Counted from the stretch's first letter, positions 1 through 18,590 are shown. The stretch: DNA of 64,000 nucleotides from Mycolicibacterium sp. MU0050 (GCF_963378085.1 NZ_OY726395.1:2232001-2296000), one strand, 5' to 3'. Program-made: numbers and translations. The notes: generated by a model not told the origin, from the sequence alone.

Positions 1-1610
<1,610 letters not shown>

Positions 1611-1646
1611 CGACCGAAGACGAAGAATTGATGAAGGAGAACGGTG

Positions 1647-4284
<2,638 letters not shown>

Positions 4285-4288
4285 CCCC

Positions 4289-4294
4289 TACGCT
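4289..4294 (+). promoter_or_regulatory. -10 box for a leaderless alpha/beta hydrolase transcript
   Basis: TACGCT fits the mycobacterial TANNNT -10 and ends 7 nt before the ATG at 4302, which places transcription start at or next to the start codon. No clear -35 is visible. It implies the hydrolase can be transcribed apart from argH. Confidence 0.45.
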
Positions 4295-4301
4295 GGTGGA
4301 C

Positions 4302-5171
4302 ATGGCCGAACGAGTCACGTTCACCTCGGGTGGGATCCGCTGTGTGGGGCAGCTGTACCGGAGCACCCGGCCACGCAGCCATTGCATCCTGATGTGCACC
4401 GGATTCGGCGGCACCCAGGACACGCCGGCCCTGACGGCGACCGCGCGCGACTTCGCGGCGGCCGGCTATCACGTCCTGACCTTCGATTACCGCAGCTTCG
4501 GCCACAGCGACGGGCAGCCCCGGCAGGTGGTGAGCATCGAGGGCCAACTCGCCGACATCGCCGCGGCCATCGGCTGCGCCCGACGACTCGACGGTGTCGA
4601 CGGCGTCGTGCTCTGGGGAACCTCGCTGGGCGGCGGCCACGTCGTGGCGGCCGGGTCGCGGGACCCGAGCGTCGCGGCGGTGATCGCCCAGATCCCGTTC
4701 AACGGGTTCCCGCGCAGGGTCGCCGGCCGGTCCGCGGCGACCACCCTGCGGCTGCTGGCACTCATGGGCGCGGACTGGCTGCGCGGCAAGCTCGGGCTCC
4801 CGCCGCACTACCTGCGGGCCATCGCGGGCCGCGGCGAACTCGCGGTGATGGCCAGCGACGAGGCGTCCCGCGTCATCGCCGGAATGACCAGCCACACCTG
4901 GCGTAACGAGGTGGCACCGCGCGGGCTGGTCGAGATGATGCGTTATCGGCCGGCCGATTTCGCGCCGGAAGTGCGCTGCCCGGTACTGGTGTGTATCGGG
5001 GACCGCGACGCCGAGACGCCGCCGGAGCTCTCGAAAGCGCTGGCCGACGCCGTGCCGCGCGGCGAGGTGCAGACCTACCCGGTCGCCCATTTCGAGTTCT
5101 ACACCGACGACGTCCGCCCGCGGGTGGTTGCCGATCAGATCGATTTCCTGGGGCGGGTCCTGGCGCCCTGA
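4302..5171 (+). CDS. Alpha/beta-hydrolase fold protein
   Basis: 289 aa, no signal peptide. The alpha/beta-hydrolase fold is supported by a FGG oxyanion-type segment near residue 33, a DYRSFGHSDG strand-turn, the nucleophile elbow GTSLGG (Ser in the GxSxG position) at about residue 106, an acidic residue in the CIGDRDAETP loop and a late histidine (VAHFEFY). Substrate is not predictable from sequence; esterase or thioesterase-type chemistry is likely. The ATG at 4302 is preferred over an in-frame GTG at 4296 because a -10 box sits 7 nt before it. The gene ends tail-to-tail with the ABC-F gene, with one base between the stop codons. Confidence 0.85.
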   Translation: MAERVTFTSGGIRCVGQLYRSTRPRSHCILMCTGFGGTQDTPALTATARDFAAAGYHVLTFDYRSFGHSDGQPRQVVSIEGQLADIAAAIGCARRLDGVDGVVLWGTSLGGGHVVAAGSRDPSVAAVIAQIPFNGFPRRVAGRSAATTLRLLALMGADWLRGKLGLPPHYLRAIAGRGELAVMASDEASRVIAGMTSHTWRNEVAPRGLVEMMRYRPADFAPEVRCPVLVCIGDRDAETPPELSKALADAVPRGEVQTYPVAHFEFYTDDVRPRVVADQIDFLGRVLAP

Positions 5172-5172
5172 G

Positions 5173-6951
5173 TCAGGAGAGCTGCTCGGAGAGCTCCAGC
5201 CAGCGCGACTCCAGCTCCTCGACATCGGACTCGAGGGCACGCAACTGTTCGGTGAGTTCGGCCAGCGCGACGTGATCGGACTGGTCGTGGTCGGCGAGTT
5301 CCTGATGCTTGGCGGCGATCCGGTCGGACAGCTTGGCCAACGCCCGGTCGATCGACGCGATCTCCTTCTCCACGGCGCGCTGTTCGGCGCCGGAAAGACC
5401 CGCCGTCGCAACGGGTTCCGGAGATGACGCGGCCGTCGGCGCGGTGCTGCGCTGGGCCGCCAGGCGCAGGTACTCCTCCACGCCGCCGGGCAGGTGCCGC
5501 AGCGTGCCGTCCAGAATGGCGTACTGCTGATCGGTGACGCGCTCGAGCAGATAGCGGTCGTGCGAGACCACGATGAGGGTGCCCGGCCAGGAGTCGAGCA
5601 GATCCTCGGTCGCGGTGAGCATCTCGGTGTCCACGTCGTTGGTGGGCTCGTCGAGGATCAGTACGTTCGGCTCGGTCAGCAGCGTCAGCATCAACTGCAG
5701 GCGTCGCCGCTGCCCGCCGGACAGGTCGGAGACCCGGTTCGAAAGTTGTTCGCGGCCGAAGCCGAGGCGCTCCAACAGCTGCGCCGGGGTGAGCTCGCGC
5801 CCGTCGACGACGTAACCGGCCTTCAGTCGGCCGATGACCTCGCGGACCAGGTCGCCCTCCACCTCGGCCAGGATGCCCGCCTGCTGGTCCAGCATGCCCA
5901 GTTGCACCGTCTTACCGCGTTTGACCCGCCCGGAGTCCGGGGCGACGGTGCCGGCGATCAGGCCCAGCAACGTCGACTTGCCGGCCCCGTTGGCCCCGAG
6001 GATGCCGGTGCGCTCTCCGGGGCCGATCCGCCACTCGATGTCGCGCAGCACGGTCCGGCCGTCGAACGACACCGACACCTCGAGCAGGTCGATGACGTCC
6101 TTGCCGAGGCGGGCGGTGGCCAGTTTCGTCAACTCGACGTTGTTGCGCAGCGGCGGGACGTCGGCGATGAGGGCGTTGGCGGCATCGATGCGGAACTTCG
6201 GCTTCGAGGTCCGCGCCGGCGCACCGCGCCGCAGCCACGCCAGCTCCTTGCGCATCAGGTTCTGCCGCTTGGCCTCGGTTGCGGCGGCGATCCGATCGCG
6301 CTCCACCCGCTGCAGGACATACGCCGCGTAGCCGCCGTCGAACGGCTCGACGATCCCGTCGTGGACCTCCCAGGTGGTGGTGGCGACCTCGTCGAGGAAC
6401 CAGCGGTCGTGGGTGACCAGCAGCAGGCCGCCGGTGTTACGGGCCCACCGGTTCTTGAGGTGGGCCGCCAGCCAGGTGATGCCCTCGACGTCGAGGTGGT
6501 TGGTGGGTTCGTCGAGGGCGATGACATCCCAATCGCCGATCAGCAACGCGGCCAACTGAACTCGGCGGCGCTGTCCGCCCGACAGCGTGCCGACACGGGC
6601 GGTCCACTCGATGTCGGCGACCAGGCCGCCGACGACGTCACGGACCCGCGGATCGCCCGCCCATTCGTGTTCGGCCTGCTCGCCCACCAGGATGTGCCCG
6701 ACGGTGTGGTCGTCCTCGAGGACGTCGGCCTGCGCCAGCGCGCCCACCCGCAGTCCACTGCGGTAGGTGACCCGTCCGGCGTCGGGCCGGACCTCGCCCG
6801 TGAGCATCCGGAGCAGGCTGGACTTGCCGTCGCCGTTGCGCCCGACGATGCCGATCCGATCGCCATCGTCGACACCGAGGGACACCGAATCGAAGACGAC
6901 TTTGGTGGGGTACTGCAGGTGCAGTCCCTCCGCGCCGAGTAGGTGTGCCAT
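5173..6951 (-). CDS. ABC-F type ATPase (duplicated ATP-binding protein)
   Basis: 592 aa with two ABC ATPase cassettes and no membrane segments. The first Walker A is GRNGDGKSS (residues 37-45) and the second GANGAGKST; each cassette has an LSGGQRRR signature and a Walker B ending in DEPTN. The C-terminal 70-80 residues are a charged heptad-type coiled coil, as in Uup-like ABC-F proteins. ABC-F proteins act on ribosomes (translation factors or ribosome protection) rather than as transporters. In M. tuberculosis the positional counterpart is, from memory, split into two genes (Rv1668c/Rv1667c, annotated as macrolide transport); here it is a single intact frame. The start lies 8 nt downstream of a -10 box. 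Confidence 0.9.
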   Translation of the reverse strand: MAHLLGAEGLHLQYPTKVVFDSVSLGVDDGDRIGIVGRNGDGKSSLLRMLTGEVRPDAGRVTYRSGLRVGALAQADVLEDDHTVGHILVGEQAEHEWAGDPRVRDVVGGLVADIEWTARVGTLSGGQRRRVQLAALLIGDWDVIALDEPTNHLDVEGITWLAAHLKNRWARNTGGLLLVTHDRWFLDEVATTTWEVHDGIVEPFDGGYAAYVLQRVERDRIAAATEAKRQNLMRKELAWLRRGAPARTSKPKFRIDAANALIADVPPLRNNVELTKLATARLGKDVIDLLEVSVSFDGRTVLRDIEWRIGPGERTGILGANGAGKSTLLGLIAGTVAPDSGRVKRGKTVQLGMLDQQAGILAEVEGDLVREVIGRLKAGYVVDGRELTPAQLLERLGFGREQLSNRVSDLSGGQRRRLQLMLTLLTEPNVLILDEPTNDVDTEMLTATEDLLDSWPGTLIVVSHDRYLLERVTDQQYAILDGTLRHLPGGVEEYLRLAAQRSTAPTAASSPEPVATAGLSGAEQRAVEKEIASIDRALAKLSDRIAAKHQELADHDQSDHVALAELTEQLRALESDVEELESRWLELSEQLS

Positions 6952-6959
6952 TGCTGCCG

Positions 6960-6965
6960 ACCCTA
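6960..6965 (-). promoter_or_regulatory. -10 box for the ABC-F gene (leaderless)
   Basis: Read on the minus strand this is TAGGGT, ending 8 nt before the ATG at 6951. The spacing fits a leaderless mRNA, and no ribosome-binding site is visible before the ATG. Confidence 0.45.
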
Positions 6966-7114
6966 TCGGCCGGGCGGGAGTCCGAGGTGTTCGGCTTGAC
7001 CGCCGCCGAGGTCTGAGTACCCGCGCCGGGGCAACGGTGGCCGGCGGTATCGGAGCCTGTGCCAGAATGTGCAGGCTGTCGGGGCACGTCGGCACTTGGG
7101 CAGGGGAGCTGCGG

Positions 7115-10084
7115 GTGGATCGAAGGCTAAGGGCGGTGGCCAGGCCGGTGGAACGGCTGCTGGCCACGGCGCAGAACGGCTTGGAGGTGCTGCGACTCGG
7201 CGGCCTCGAAACCGGCTCGGTGCCCTCGCCGTACCAGATTGTCGAGAGCGTCCCGATGTACAAGCTGCGTCGGTACTTTCCGCCAGATAGCCGCCCCGGC
7301 AAGACGCCCGCCGGGGAACCGGTCCTGATGGTGCACCCGATGATGATGTCGGCCAATATGTGGGACGTCACCCGCGAGGACGGCGCCGTCGGAATCCTGC
7401 ATCGCGCCGGGTTGGACCCGTGGGTCATCGACTTCGGTGAGCCCGACAAGGTCGAGGGCGGCATGCGCCGGACCCTGGCCGATCACCTGGTGGCGCTCAA
7501 CGACGCCATCGACACCGTCAAGAAGGTCACCGGACGCGACGTCCACGTCGCCGGCTACTCGCAGGGCGGCATGTTCTGCTACCAGACGGTGGCCTACCGG
7601 CGGTCCAAGGACGTCGCGAGCATCATCGCCTTCGGCTCCCCGGTGGACACGTTGGCGGCGCTGCCGATGGGGATCCCGCCGAACCTCGGCGCGGTCGCCG
7701 CGGACTTCATGGCCGACCACGTGTTCAACCGCCTCGACATCCAAGGCTGGATGGCGCGCACCGGCTTCCAGATGCTCGATCCGCTCAAGACCGCCAAGGC
7801 GCGGCTGGATTTCCTGCGTCAACTGCACGACCGGCAGGCGCTGCTACCCCGCGAACAACAGCGCCGATTCCTCGATTCCGAGGGCTGGATCGCGTGGTCC
7901 GGGCCGGCGATCTCGGAACTGCTCAAGCAGTTCATCGCCCACAACCGCATGATGACCGGCGGGTTCGCGATCAACGGCCAGCTGGTGACACTCACCGACA
8001 TCACCTGTCCCGTGCTGGCTTTCGTCGGCGAGGTCGACGACATCGGGCAGCCCGCGTCGGTTCGGGGGATCCGCAGGGCGGCACCGCACGCCGACGTCTA
8101 CGAGACGATGATCCGCACCGGGCATTTCGGCTTGGTGGTGGGGACCAAGGCCTCCGAGATCACCTGGCCCACGGTCGCCGACTGGGTGCTGTGGCTGTCC
8201 GGGCAGAGTTCGATGCCCGCGAACATTGAGCCGATGAACGACCAGCCCGAGGACGAGGGGGAGAGCGGCGTGCCGTTGGCCTCCCGGGTGGCGCACGGCG
8301 TCGGCGGGGCCTCCGAGGTCGCGTTGACCCTGGCGCGCGGCGCGGCCGACGCCGTGGGCACCGCCGGCAAGTCGATCCGCACGCTGGCCGTCGAGACCGC
8401 GCGTACGCTGCCGCGGCTGGCCAGGCTGGGGCAGATCAACGACCACACCCGAATCTCGTTGGGCCGGATCATTTCCGAGCAGGCGCGCGGCGCGCCCAAC
8501 GGCGAGTTCCTGTTGTTCGACGGCCGGGTGCACACCTACGAGGCGGTCGACCGCCGCATCAACAACGTGGTCCGCGGCCTGATCGACGTCGGCATCCGCC
8601 AGGGCGACCACGTGGGCGTGTTGATGGAGACCCGGCCGAGTGCCCTGGTGGCCATCGCGGCGCTGTCGCGGCTCGGAGCCGTCGCCGTGCTGATGCCCCC
8701 GGACGGCGACCTGGCCGAAGCCGCGCGGTTGGGCGGGGTCTCCGAAGTGCTCACCGACCCGACGAATCTGGAAGCGGCGAGCCGGCTGGCGGTGCAGGTG
8801 TTGGTGCTCGGCGGTGGCGACTCGCGCCGCCTGCAGTTGCCGGACGGCACCGACGTCGTCGACATGGAGCAGATCGACCCCGACGTCGTCGAGTTGCCCG
8901 GCTGGTATCGCCCGAACCCGGGCTTCGCCCGCGACCGCGCGTTCGTCGCGTTCAGCACGGTGGCCGGCGAACTCGTCGCCAAGGAGATCACCAACTTCCG
9001 CTGGGCGTTGTCGGCGTTCGGCACCGCGTCGACCGCGGCGATCGACCGCAGCGACACGGTGTATTGCCTGACCCCGCTGCACCACCAGTCGGGGCTGCTG
9101 GTCGCCCTCGGCGGCGCGGTGGTGGGCGGCGCCCGGATCGCGCTGTCGCGCGGGCTGCGTCCCGATACCTTCGTCCAGGAAGTCCGGCAGTACGGCGTCA
9201 CCGTGGTGTCCTACACGTGGGCGATGCTGTCCGACGTCATCGACGACCCGAGCTTCGCCCTGCACGGCAACCACCCGGTCCGGGTCTTCATCGGTTCCGG
9301 TATGCCGACCGGCCTGTGGCAACGGGTCACGGAGGCGTTCGCGCCGGCCAACGTCGTGGAGTTCTATGCCACCACCGACGGTCAGGCGGTGCTGGCCAAC
9401 GTGGCGGGCGCCAAGGTCGGCAGCAAGGGCCGACCGCTGCCCGGCGGCGGCCAGATCGAGTTGGCGGCCTACAGCGCCGAGGAAGACCTGATCCTCGAGG
9501 ACGAGCGCGGTTTCGTGCAGGTGGCCGACACCGACGAGGTCGGCGTGCTGCTGGCCCGCCCGCGCGGTCCGGTGGACCCGACGGCGTCGGTCAAGCGCGG
9601 CGTGTTCGCCCCCGCCGACACCTGGGTGTCCACCGAGGCGCTCTTCCGCCGCGATGCCGACGGGGACTTCTGGCTGGTCGGCACCCGAAACACCGTGACG
9701 CACACCGCGCGGGGTGTGGTGTTCGACGAGCCGATCACCAATGCCGTGAGCATGATCAGGGCGGTGGACCTCGCCGCCACCTACGGGGTGACGGTCGGCG
9801 ACCATGACCTGGCGATCACCGCGCTCACGCTGCGGCCGGGCGCCACGGTGACCGCCGCCGACCTCACCGAGGCCCTGGCCGACCTACCCGTCGGCCTGCC
9901 GCCGGACATCATCCACGTCGTACCGGAGCTGCCGTTGTCGGCGACCTACCGGCCGATCGTCAACGATCTGCGCGCGGCGGGCATCCCCAAGGCCGGCCGC
10001 CAGACGTGGTACCTCGATCCGGCGAGCGGACAGTTCAAGAGGTTGACGGCCGCCGTCCGCGCTCAGTTCGCGAGCGGCGAGTAA
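7115..10084 (+). CDS. Hydrolase / acyl-CoA-synthetase-like fusion protein (Rv1683 family)
   Basis: 989 aa, two-domain cytosolic protein. Residues about 1-365 are a PHA-synthase/lipase-like alpha/beta hydrolase with the nucleophile elbow GYSQGG near residue 147 (Ser, not the Cys of PHA synthases), an acid (GEVDDIGQP) and a late His (RTGHFGLV). Residues about 450-989 have the fold of AMP-binding acyl-CoA synthetases, but the usual Thr/Ser/Gly-rich phosphate loop (YTSGTTGxPKG) is replaced by FSTVAGELVAKE near residue 610. The M. tuberculosis counterpart is described as a bifunctional long-chain acyl-CoA synthase and lipase. GTG at 7115 follows AGGGGAG and gives a family-typical length; upstream extensions run into the divergent ABC-F promoter. 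Confidence 0.88.
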   Translation: MDRRLRAVARPVERLLATAQNGLEVLRLGGLETGSVPSPYQIVESVPMYKLRRYFPPDSRPGKTPAGEPVLMVHPMMMSANMWDVTREDGAVGILHRAGLDPWVIDFGEPDKVEGGMRRTLADHLVALNDAIDTVKKVTGRDVHVAGYSQGGMFCYQTVAYRRSKDVASIIAFGSPVDTLAALPMGIPPNLGAVAADFMADHVFNRLDIQGWMARTGFQMLDPLKTAKARLDFLRQLHDRQALLPREQQRRFLDSEGWIAWSGPAISELLKQFIAHNRMMTGGFAINGQLVTLTDITCPVLAFVGEVDDIGQPASVRGIRRAAPHADVYETMIRTGHFGLVVGTKASEITWPTVADWVLWLSGQSSMPANIEPMNDQPEDEGESGVPLASRVAHGVGGASEVALTLARGAADAVGTAGKSIRTLAVETARTLPRLARLGQINDHTRISLGRIISEQARGAPNGEFLLFDGRVHTYEAVDRRINNVVRGLIDVGIRQGDHVGVLMETRPSALVAIAALSRLGAVAVLMPPDGDLAEAARLGGVSEVLTDPTNLEAASRLAVQVLVLGGGDSRRLQLPDGTDVVDMEQIDPDVVELPGWYRPNPGFARDRAFVAFSTVAGELVAKEITNFRWALSAFGTASTAAIDRSDTVYCLTPLHHQSGLLVALGGAVVGGARIALSRGLRPDTFVQEVRQYGVTVVSYTWAMLSDVIDDPSFALHGNHPVRVFIGSGMPTGLWQRVTEAFAPANVVEFYATTDGQAVLANVAGAKVGSKGRPLPGGGQIELAAYSAEEDLILEDERGFVQVADTDEVGVLLARPRGPVDPTASVKRGVFAPADTWVSTEALFRRDADGDFWLVGTRNTVTHTARGVVFDEPITNAVSMIRAVDLAATYGVTVGDHDLAITALTLRPGATVTAADLTEALADLPVGLPPDIIHVVPELPLSATYRPIVNDLRAAGIPKAGRQTWYLDPASGQFKRLTAAVRAQFASGE

Positions 10085-10111
10085 CGACGACATGCCCTGG
10101 AGCGACAGCGC

Positions 10112-10120
10112 TGTTAGGCT
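10112..10120 (+). promoter_or_regulatory. Extended -10 promoter for secreted protein gene
   Basis: TGTTAGGCT is an extended -10 (TGN-TANNNT). Start of transcription would be near 10128, giving a leader of about 20 nt that carries the CGGAGGA ribosome-binding site of the next gene. Confidence 0.45.
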
Positions 10121-10148
10121 CCCGATGACACTCTTTCGGAGGAATCGC

Positions 10149-10610
10149 ATGACTGGAAACCAGACATCTCGGTGGCGCCGCGCGGCGGTCATCGGGGTGA
10201 CCAGCGTGGGTTTGGCGCTCGGTTCCCTCGGAGCCGGCGCCGGGACCGCCAATGCCGACGTCCTCGATGAGTTGGCTCAGGAGTACAGCACCGGCGCCGG
10301 CGCCGGCCTGGTCGCCAACCTGCTGCGTGCCTCGCTGGAACTGCGGGCCCAGGGCTACAACCCGAAACCGGCCGACCTCGCGGCGATCAAGGCCGCGATG
10401 GATCGCGGACCCAACCAGGCACCTCTGGTCGAAGCGCTGAACGGGGCCCTGTCCAATCAGCGCAAGGCGCAGAGCCACGCTTCTCCGTCGCGCGGTCAGT
10501 CGCCCATCCAGGTCGGCATCCTGCCCAGCGACAACTGGAACAACCCCAACCCGATGGACCGGACCGGCGGCAACAACGGCAACCCCGTCTTCGAGATGCC
10601 CGGTCGGTAA
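10149..10610 (+). CDS. Small secreted protein of unknown function
   Basis: 153 aa. An N-terminal basic stretch (RWRRAA), a hydrophobic core and a TANADV site form a classical signal peptide with predicted cleavage around residues 36-38. The mature part is about 115 aa, has no cysteine, starts with an acidic helix (VLDELAQEY) and a Gly/Ala segment, and ends in an Asn/Gly/Pro-rich tail. No enzymatic motif is seen. The style is that of mycobacterial exported proteins of unknown function. ATG at 10149 follows CGGAGGA. The Trm112-like gene starts 4 nt after its stop, so the two are probably co-transcribed. Confidence 0.8.
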   Translation: MTGNQTSRWRRAAVIGVTSVGLALGSLGAGAGTANADVLDELAQEYSTGAGAGLVANLLRASLELRAQGYNPKPADLAAIKAAMDRGPNQAPLVEALNGALSNQRKAQSHASPSRGQSPIQVGILPSDNWNNPNPMDRTGGNNGNPVFEMPGR

Positions 10611-10613
10611 CTG

Positions 10614-10814
10614 TTGACCGCGCTCGACGAGAAGTTGCTGCAGATCCTGGTGTGCCCGGTCGACCGTGGCCCGCTGGTGCACGCCGGTGACGTGCTCTAC
10701 AACCCGAGGCTGCGCCGCGCCTACCGCATCGACGAGGGGATTCCGGTGCTGCTCGCCGACGAGTCCCGCGCCGTCGACGACGACGAGCACGCCACGCTGA
10801 TGGGGTCGGCCTAG
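10614..10814 (+). CDS. Trm112 / UPF0434-like small protein
   Basis: 66 aa. The sequence [20 protein letters not shown] followed by [14 protein letters not shown] is characteristic of the Trm112/YcaR family, whose eukaryotic member is a methyltransferase cofactor; the bacterial role is not settled. Only one Cys of the zinc-ribbon pattern remains. The likely start is TTG at 10614 (CTG at 10611 is the alternative). It corresponds in position to Rv1684, directly after the Rv1683-type gene, with a secreted-protein gene inserted between them here. Confidence 0.8.
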   Translation: MTALDEKLLQILVCPVDRGPLVHAGDVLYNPRLRRAYRIDEGIPVLLADESRAVDDDEHATLMGSA

Positions 10815-10848
10815 TTCGTCGGCTGGTCGGTGCAGCACAATCGCAACG

Positions 10849-11460
10849 GTGAGCGCCGACGCCCTGAGCACTGATCCGCAGGTCGCGGCCCGCCGACTGT
10901 TGGGGGCCACCCTCTACGGGCGCGACGCGGCCGCCCTGATCGTCGAGGTCGAGGCCTACGGCGGTGTCCCCGACGGACCGTGGCCCGATCCCGCTGCGCA
11001 CTCCTTTCGCGGACCCAACGCCCGCAACGAGGTGATGTTCGGCCCGGCCGGACGCCTCTACACCTACCGCAGCCACGGGATCCATGTCTGCGCCAACATC
11101 GTCTGCGGACCCGACGGCACCGCCGCCGCCGTGCTGCTCCGGGCCGGCGTGATCATCGCCGGCACCGCGGCGGCCCGGCGGCGCCGCGGCGACGTCGCCG
11201 ATCGAGCGCTGGCGCGCGGACCTGGAAACCTGTGTTCGGCGTTGGGCATCGCGATGTCCGACAGCGGCCTCGACGTGTTCGACGCGGCCGGCCCGGTCCG
11301 GCTCGAGCTCGCCGCGGAGCGGGCGTCGGTGATCAGCGGCCCCCGGGTGGGTGTGAGCAAGGCCGCGGACCGGTCCTGGCGGTTCTGGCTGGCCGAGTAC
11401 CCGGAAGTTTCCGCATATCGCCGGAGTCCGCGGGCGCCGGCGACCGGCCTCAGCGACTAG
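10849..11460 (+). CDS. mpg: 3-methyladenine DNA glycosylase (AAG/MPG family)
   Basis: 203 aa monofunctional glycosylase that excises alkylated purines such as 3-methyladenine. The family pattern is complete: VEVEAYGG with the general-base Glu, the [19 protein letters not shown] segment, [15 protein letters not shown] and [10 protein letters not shown]. Start is GTG 10849. A CACAAT element ends 7 nt before it, so a leaderless transcript is possible and no ribosome-binding site is evident. The gene lies 29 nt upstream of tyrS, as in M. tuberculosis (Rv1688-Rv1689). Confidence 0.9.
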   Translation: MSADALSTDPQVAARRLLGATLYGRDAAALIVEVEAYGGVPDGPWPDPAAHSFRGPNARNEVMFGPAGRLYTYRSHGIHVCANIVCGPDGTAAAVLLRAGVIIAGTAAARRRRGDVADRALARGPGNLCSALGIAMSDSGLDVFDAAGPVRLELAAERASVISGPRVGVSKAADRSWRFWLAEYPEVSAYRRSPRAPATGLSD

Positions 11461-11489
11461 CGTCGGCGTCCGTACGGGAAGATCGACAC

Positions 11490-12764
11490 ATGGCTTCGAT
11501 CCTCGATGAGTTGGACTGGCGCGGACTGATCGCGCAGTCGACCGACCGTGACGCTCTTACCCGCCAGTTGACGACGGGGCCGACGACGGTCTATTCGGGC
11601 TTCGATCCCACCGGACCCAGCCTGCACGCCGGCCACCTGGTGCCGCTGCTGACATTGCGGCGCTTCCAGCAGGCCGGACACCGGCCCATCGTGCTGGCGG
11701 GCGGCGCCACCGGGATGATCGGTGATCCGCGCGACGCCGGGGAGCGCACCCTCAACGATGCCGACACCGTCGCGGACTGGGCCGGGCGCATCCGCGGCCA
11801 ACTCGAGCGGTTCGTCGAGTTCGACCAGTCGCCGACGGGTGCAGTCGTGGAGAACAACCTGTCGTGGACAGCGGAGCTGTCGGCCATCGAGTTCCTTCGC
11901 GACCTGGGCAAGCACTTCTCGGTCAACGTCATGTTGGACCGGGACACGGTGCGGCGACGACTCGAGGGCGACGGCATCTCCTATACGGAGTTCAGCTACA
12001 TGTTGCTGCAGGCCAACGACTACGTCGAACTGCACCGGCGCTACAACTGCGCACTTCAGATCGGCGGCTCCGACCAATGGGGCAACATCATCGCCGGGGT
12101 TCGGCTGGTCCGCCAGAAGCTCGGCGCGAGCGTGCATGCGTTGACGACGCCGCTGGTCACCGACTCGGAGGGCAAGAAGTTCGGTAAGTCCACGGGCGGC
12201 GGCAACCTCTGGCTGGATCCGGAGATGACCAGCCCCTATGCGTGGTACCAGTACTTCGTCAACACCGCGGACGCCGACGTGCTGGCTTATCTGCGGTGGT
12301 TCACCTTCCTGGGTGCCGAGGACCTCGCCGAACTGGAGGAGGCCACCGCCCAGCGTCCGCACGAGCGGGCGGCCCAGCGCCGGCTGGCCCAGGAACTCAC
12401 GACGTTGGTGCACGGTGAGGCGGCGACGAGGTCGGTGGAACTGGCCAGCCAGGCGTTGTTCGGCCGGGGCGAGCTGACCGATTTGGACGAGCCCACCCTG
12501 GCGGCGGCGCTCACCGAGGCCTCCGTGGCCGAACTCACACCGGGCGGTCCGGATGGCATAGCCGACCTTTTGGTGGCGACGGGACTCTCGGCGAGCAAGG
12601 GCGCGGCGCGGCGCACGATCGCCGAGGGCGGCGTCTCGGTCAACAACATTCGGGTCGCCGGCGACGATTGGGTGCCGCAATCCTCGGACTTTCTGTTCGG
12701 GCGTTGGCTGGTGCTGCGCCGCGGCAAGCGGAACGTGGCGGGTGTCCGGAAGATCGGAAGTTGA
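11490..12764 (+). CDS. tyrS: Tyrosyl-tRNA synthetase
   Basis: 424 aa class I aminoacyl-tRNA synthetase charging tRNA-Tyr. The HIGH-type motif is HAGH (residues 46-49, in PSLHAGHL), the KMSKS-type loop is KKFGKST near residue 229, and the C-terminus has an S4 RNA-binding domain ([18 protein letters not shown]). The ATG at 11490 follows GGGAAGA, and a TAGCGT -10-like box overlaps the mpg stop at 11458-11463. The rRNA promoter begins 37 nt after the stop; tyrS upstream of an rRNA operon is the arrangement of rrnB in fast-growing mycobacteria. Confidence 0.97.
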   Translation: MASILDELDWRGLIAQSTDRDALTRQLTTGPTTVYSGFDPTGPSLHAGHLVPLLTLRRFQQAGHRPIVLAGGATGMIGDPRDAGERTLNDADTVADWAGRIRGQLERFVEFDQSPTGAVVENNLSWTAELSAIEFLRDLGKHFSVNVMLDRDTVRRRLEGDGISYTEFSYMLLQANDYVELHRRYNCALQIGGSDQWGNIIAGVRLVRQKLGASVHALTTPLVTDSEGKKFGKSTGGGNLWLDPEMTSPYAWYQYFVNTADADVLAYLRWFTFLGAEDLAELEEATAQRPHERAAQRRLAQELTTLVHGEAATRSVELASQALFGRGELTDLDEPTLAAALTEASVAELTPGGPDGIADLLVATGLSASKGAARRTIAEGGVSVNNIRVAGDDWVPQSSDFLFGRWLVLRRGKRNVAGVRKIGS

Positions 12765-12800
12765 TCTTGAAGGTCCGAAAACCGCCTTCTACCAGGCGAT

Positions 12801-12829
12801 TTGACTCCGAGTTTCCAAGCACGTAACTT
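12801..12829 (+). promoter_or_regulatory. rRNA operon promoter
   Basis: TTGACT (12801-12806), a 17-nt spacer and TAACTT (12824-12829) make a near-consensus vegetative-sigma promoter, the strongest in the window. Mycobacterial rrn P1 promoters also use TTGACT at -35. Transcription would begin near 12836, about 310 nt before 16S. Confidence 0.75.
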
Positions 12830-12835
12830 ATCTCT

Positions 12836-13147
12836 CGTCGCCGCGACACGGCCCAGCCGGAGAGCGCGACGGCTTCCCTGGGAATAACCCTGGATATCAG
12901 GGTGTTCCTACTAGTCCGCACTGAAGTCAGCGGCCTTTTGGCCGCGGGTTTCTGCGCGGCTGGCGGGGAGTCACAATCTGGTCTGTTGTTTGAGAACTCA
13001 ATAGTGTGTTTGGTGGTTTTTGTTTGTTGTTTTTTTGTCTGCCTCTTTTTCCCGTTTAGGGGTGGATGTTTTTGGATGCCAGTTTTGGTGTCTTTTGTTT
13101 GTGATCGGATTTTTCTGATTCGAATTCTGCCGGGTTTGTCCCGGGGT
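12836..13147 (+). promoter_or_regulatory. rRNA leader with antitermination and processing elements
   Basis: The leader holds a hairpin GCGGCC-TTTT-GGCCGC (12930-12945, boxB-like position), then TGTTGTTTGAGAACTCAATA around 12984-13003, a block conserved in mycobacterial rrn leaders and containing the boxA-type antitermination signal, then a T-rich stretch. A CCGGG/CCCGG hairpin (about 13130-13145) sits directly before 16S. An imperfect hairpin GGAATAACCCTG...CAGGGTGTTCC is centred near 12893. No coding sequence is credible here. Confidence 0.65.
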
Positions 13148-18206
<5,059 letters not shown>

Positions 18207-18428
18207 CAACAACCCACCCCCCAACCGGGGCGGGAAACAACAACCAACATTGTTGAATCGGTAAACAACACCGCAACGCGACGCAACCACACCCACAAAT
18301 GCAACAAACATTGCACCCCACCACCAAAAACACCTTTCTTGGTGACACACGGTGCCCCCACCGGGACCCCGCCCCCACAAGGGGGGCGACCCCACCACAC
18401 TGGGCCGGCACCACACAAGAAAATAGAG
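18207..18428 (+). other. 23S-5S spacer
   Basis: 222 nt, AC-rich, without genes. It should contain the downstream arm of the 23S processing stem directly after 18206 and short hairpins before 5S. Confidence 0.8.
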
Positions 18429-18543
18429 TTACGGCGGACATAGCGACAGGGAAACGCCCGGTCCCATCCCGAACCCGGAAGCTAAGCCTGTCAGCGCCGA
18501 TGATACTACCCAACCCGGGTGGAAAAGTAGGACACCGCCGAAC
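18429..18543 (+). rRNA. rrf: 5S ribosomal RNA
   Basis: TTACGGCGGACATAGCGACA through ACACCGCCGAAC. The 5' and 3' ends pair (ACGGCGG/CCGCCG), and the internal block CCCATCCCGAACCCGGAAGC is the 5S signature. About 115 nt, third gene of the operon. Confidence 0.95.
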
Positions 18544-18552
18544 ACACACATA

Positions 18553-18590
18553 GAAACACCCCCCACCACCAGGTGGGGGGCGTTTCTATT
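18553..18590 (+). terminator. rRNA operon intrinsic terminator
   Basis: Stem GAAACACCCCCCACC (18553-18567) with GGTGGGGGGCGTTTC (18572-18586), 4-nt loop and a single A/C mismatch, followed by a short T-containing tail. It lies 10 nt after 5S and closes the operon. Confidence 0.85.

Noticed and set aside
7844..9805. 653-codon minus-strand open frame opposite the Rv1683-like gene
   Set aside because: Same shadow effect; the plus-strand gene has recognisable hydrolase and adenylation-fold sequence.
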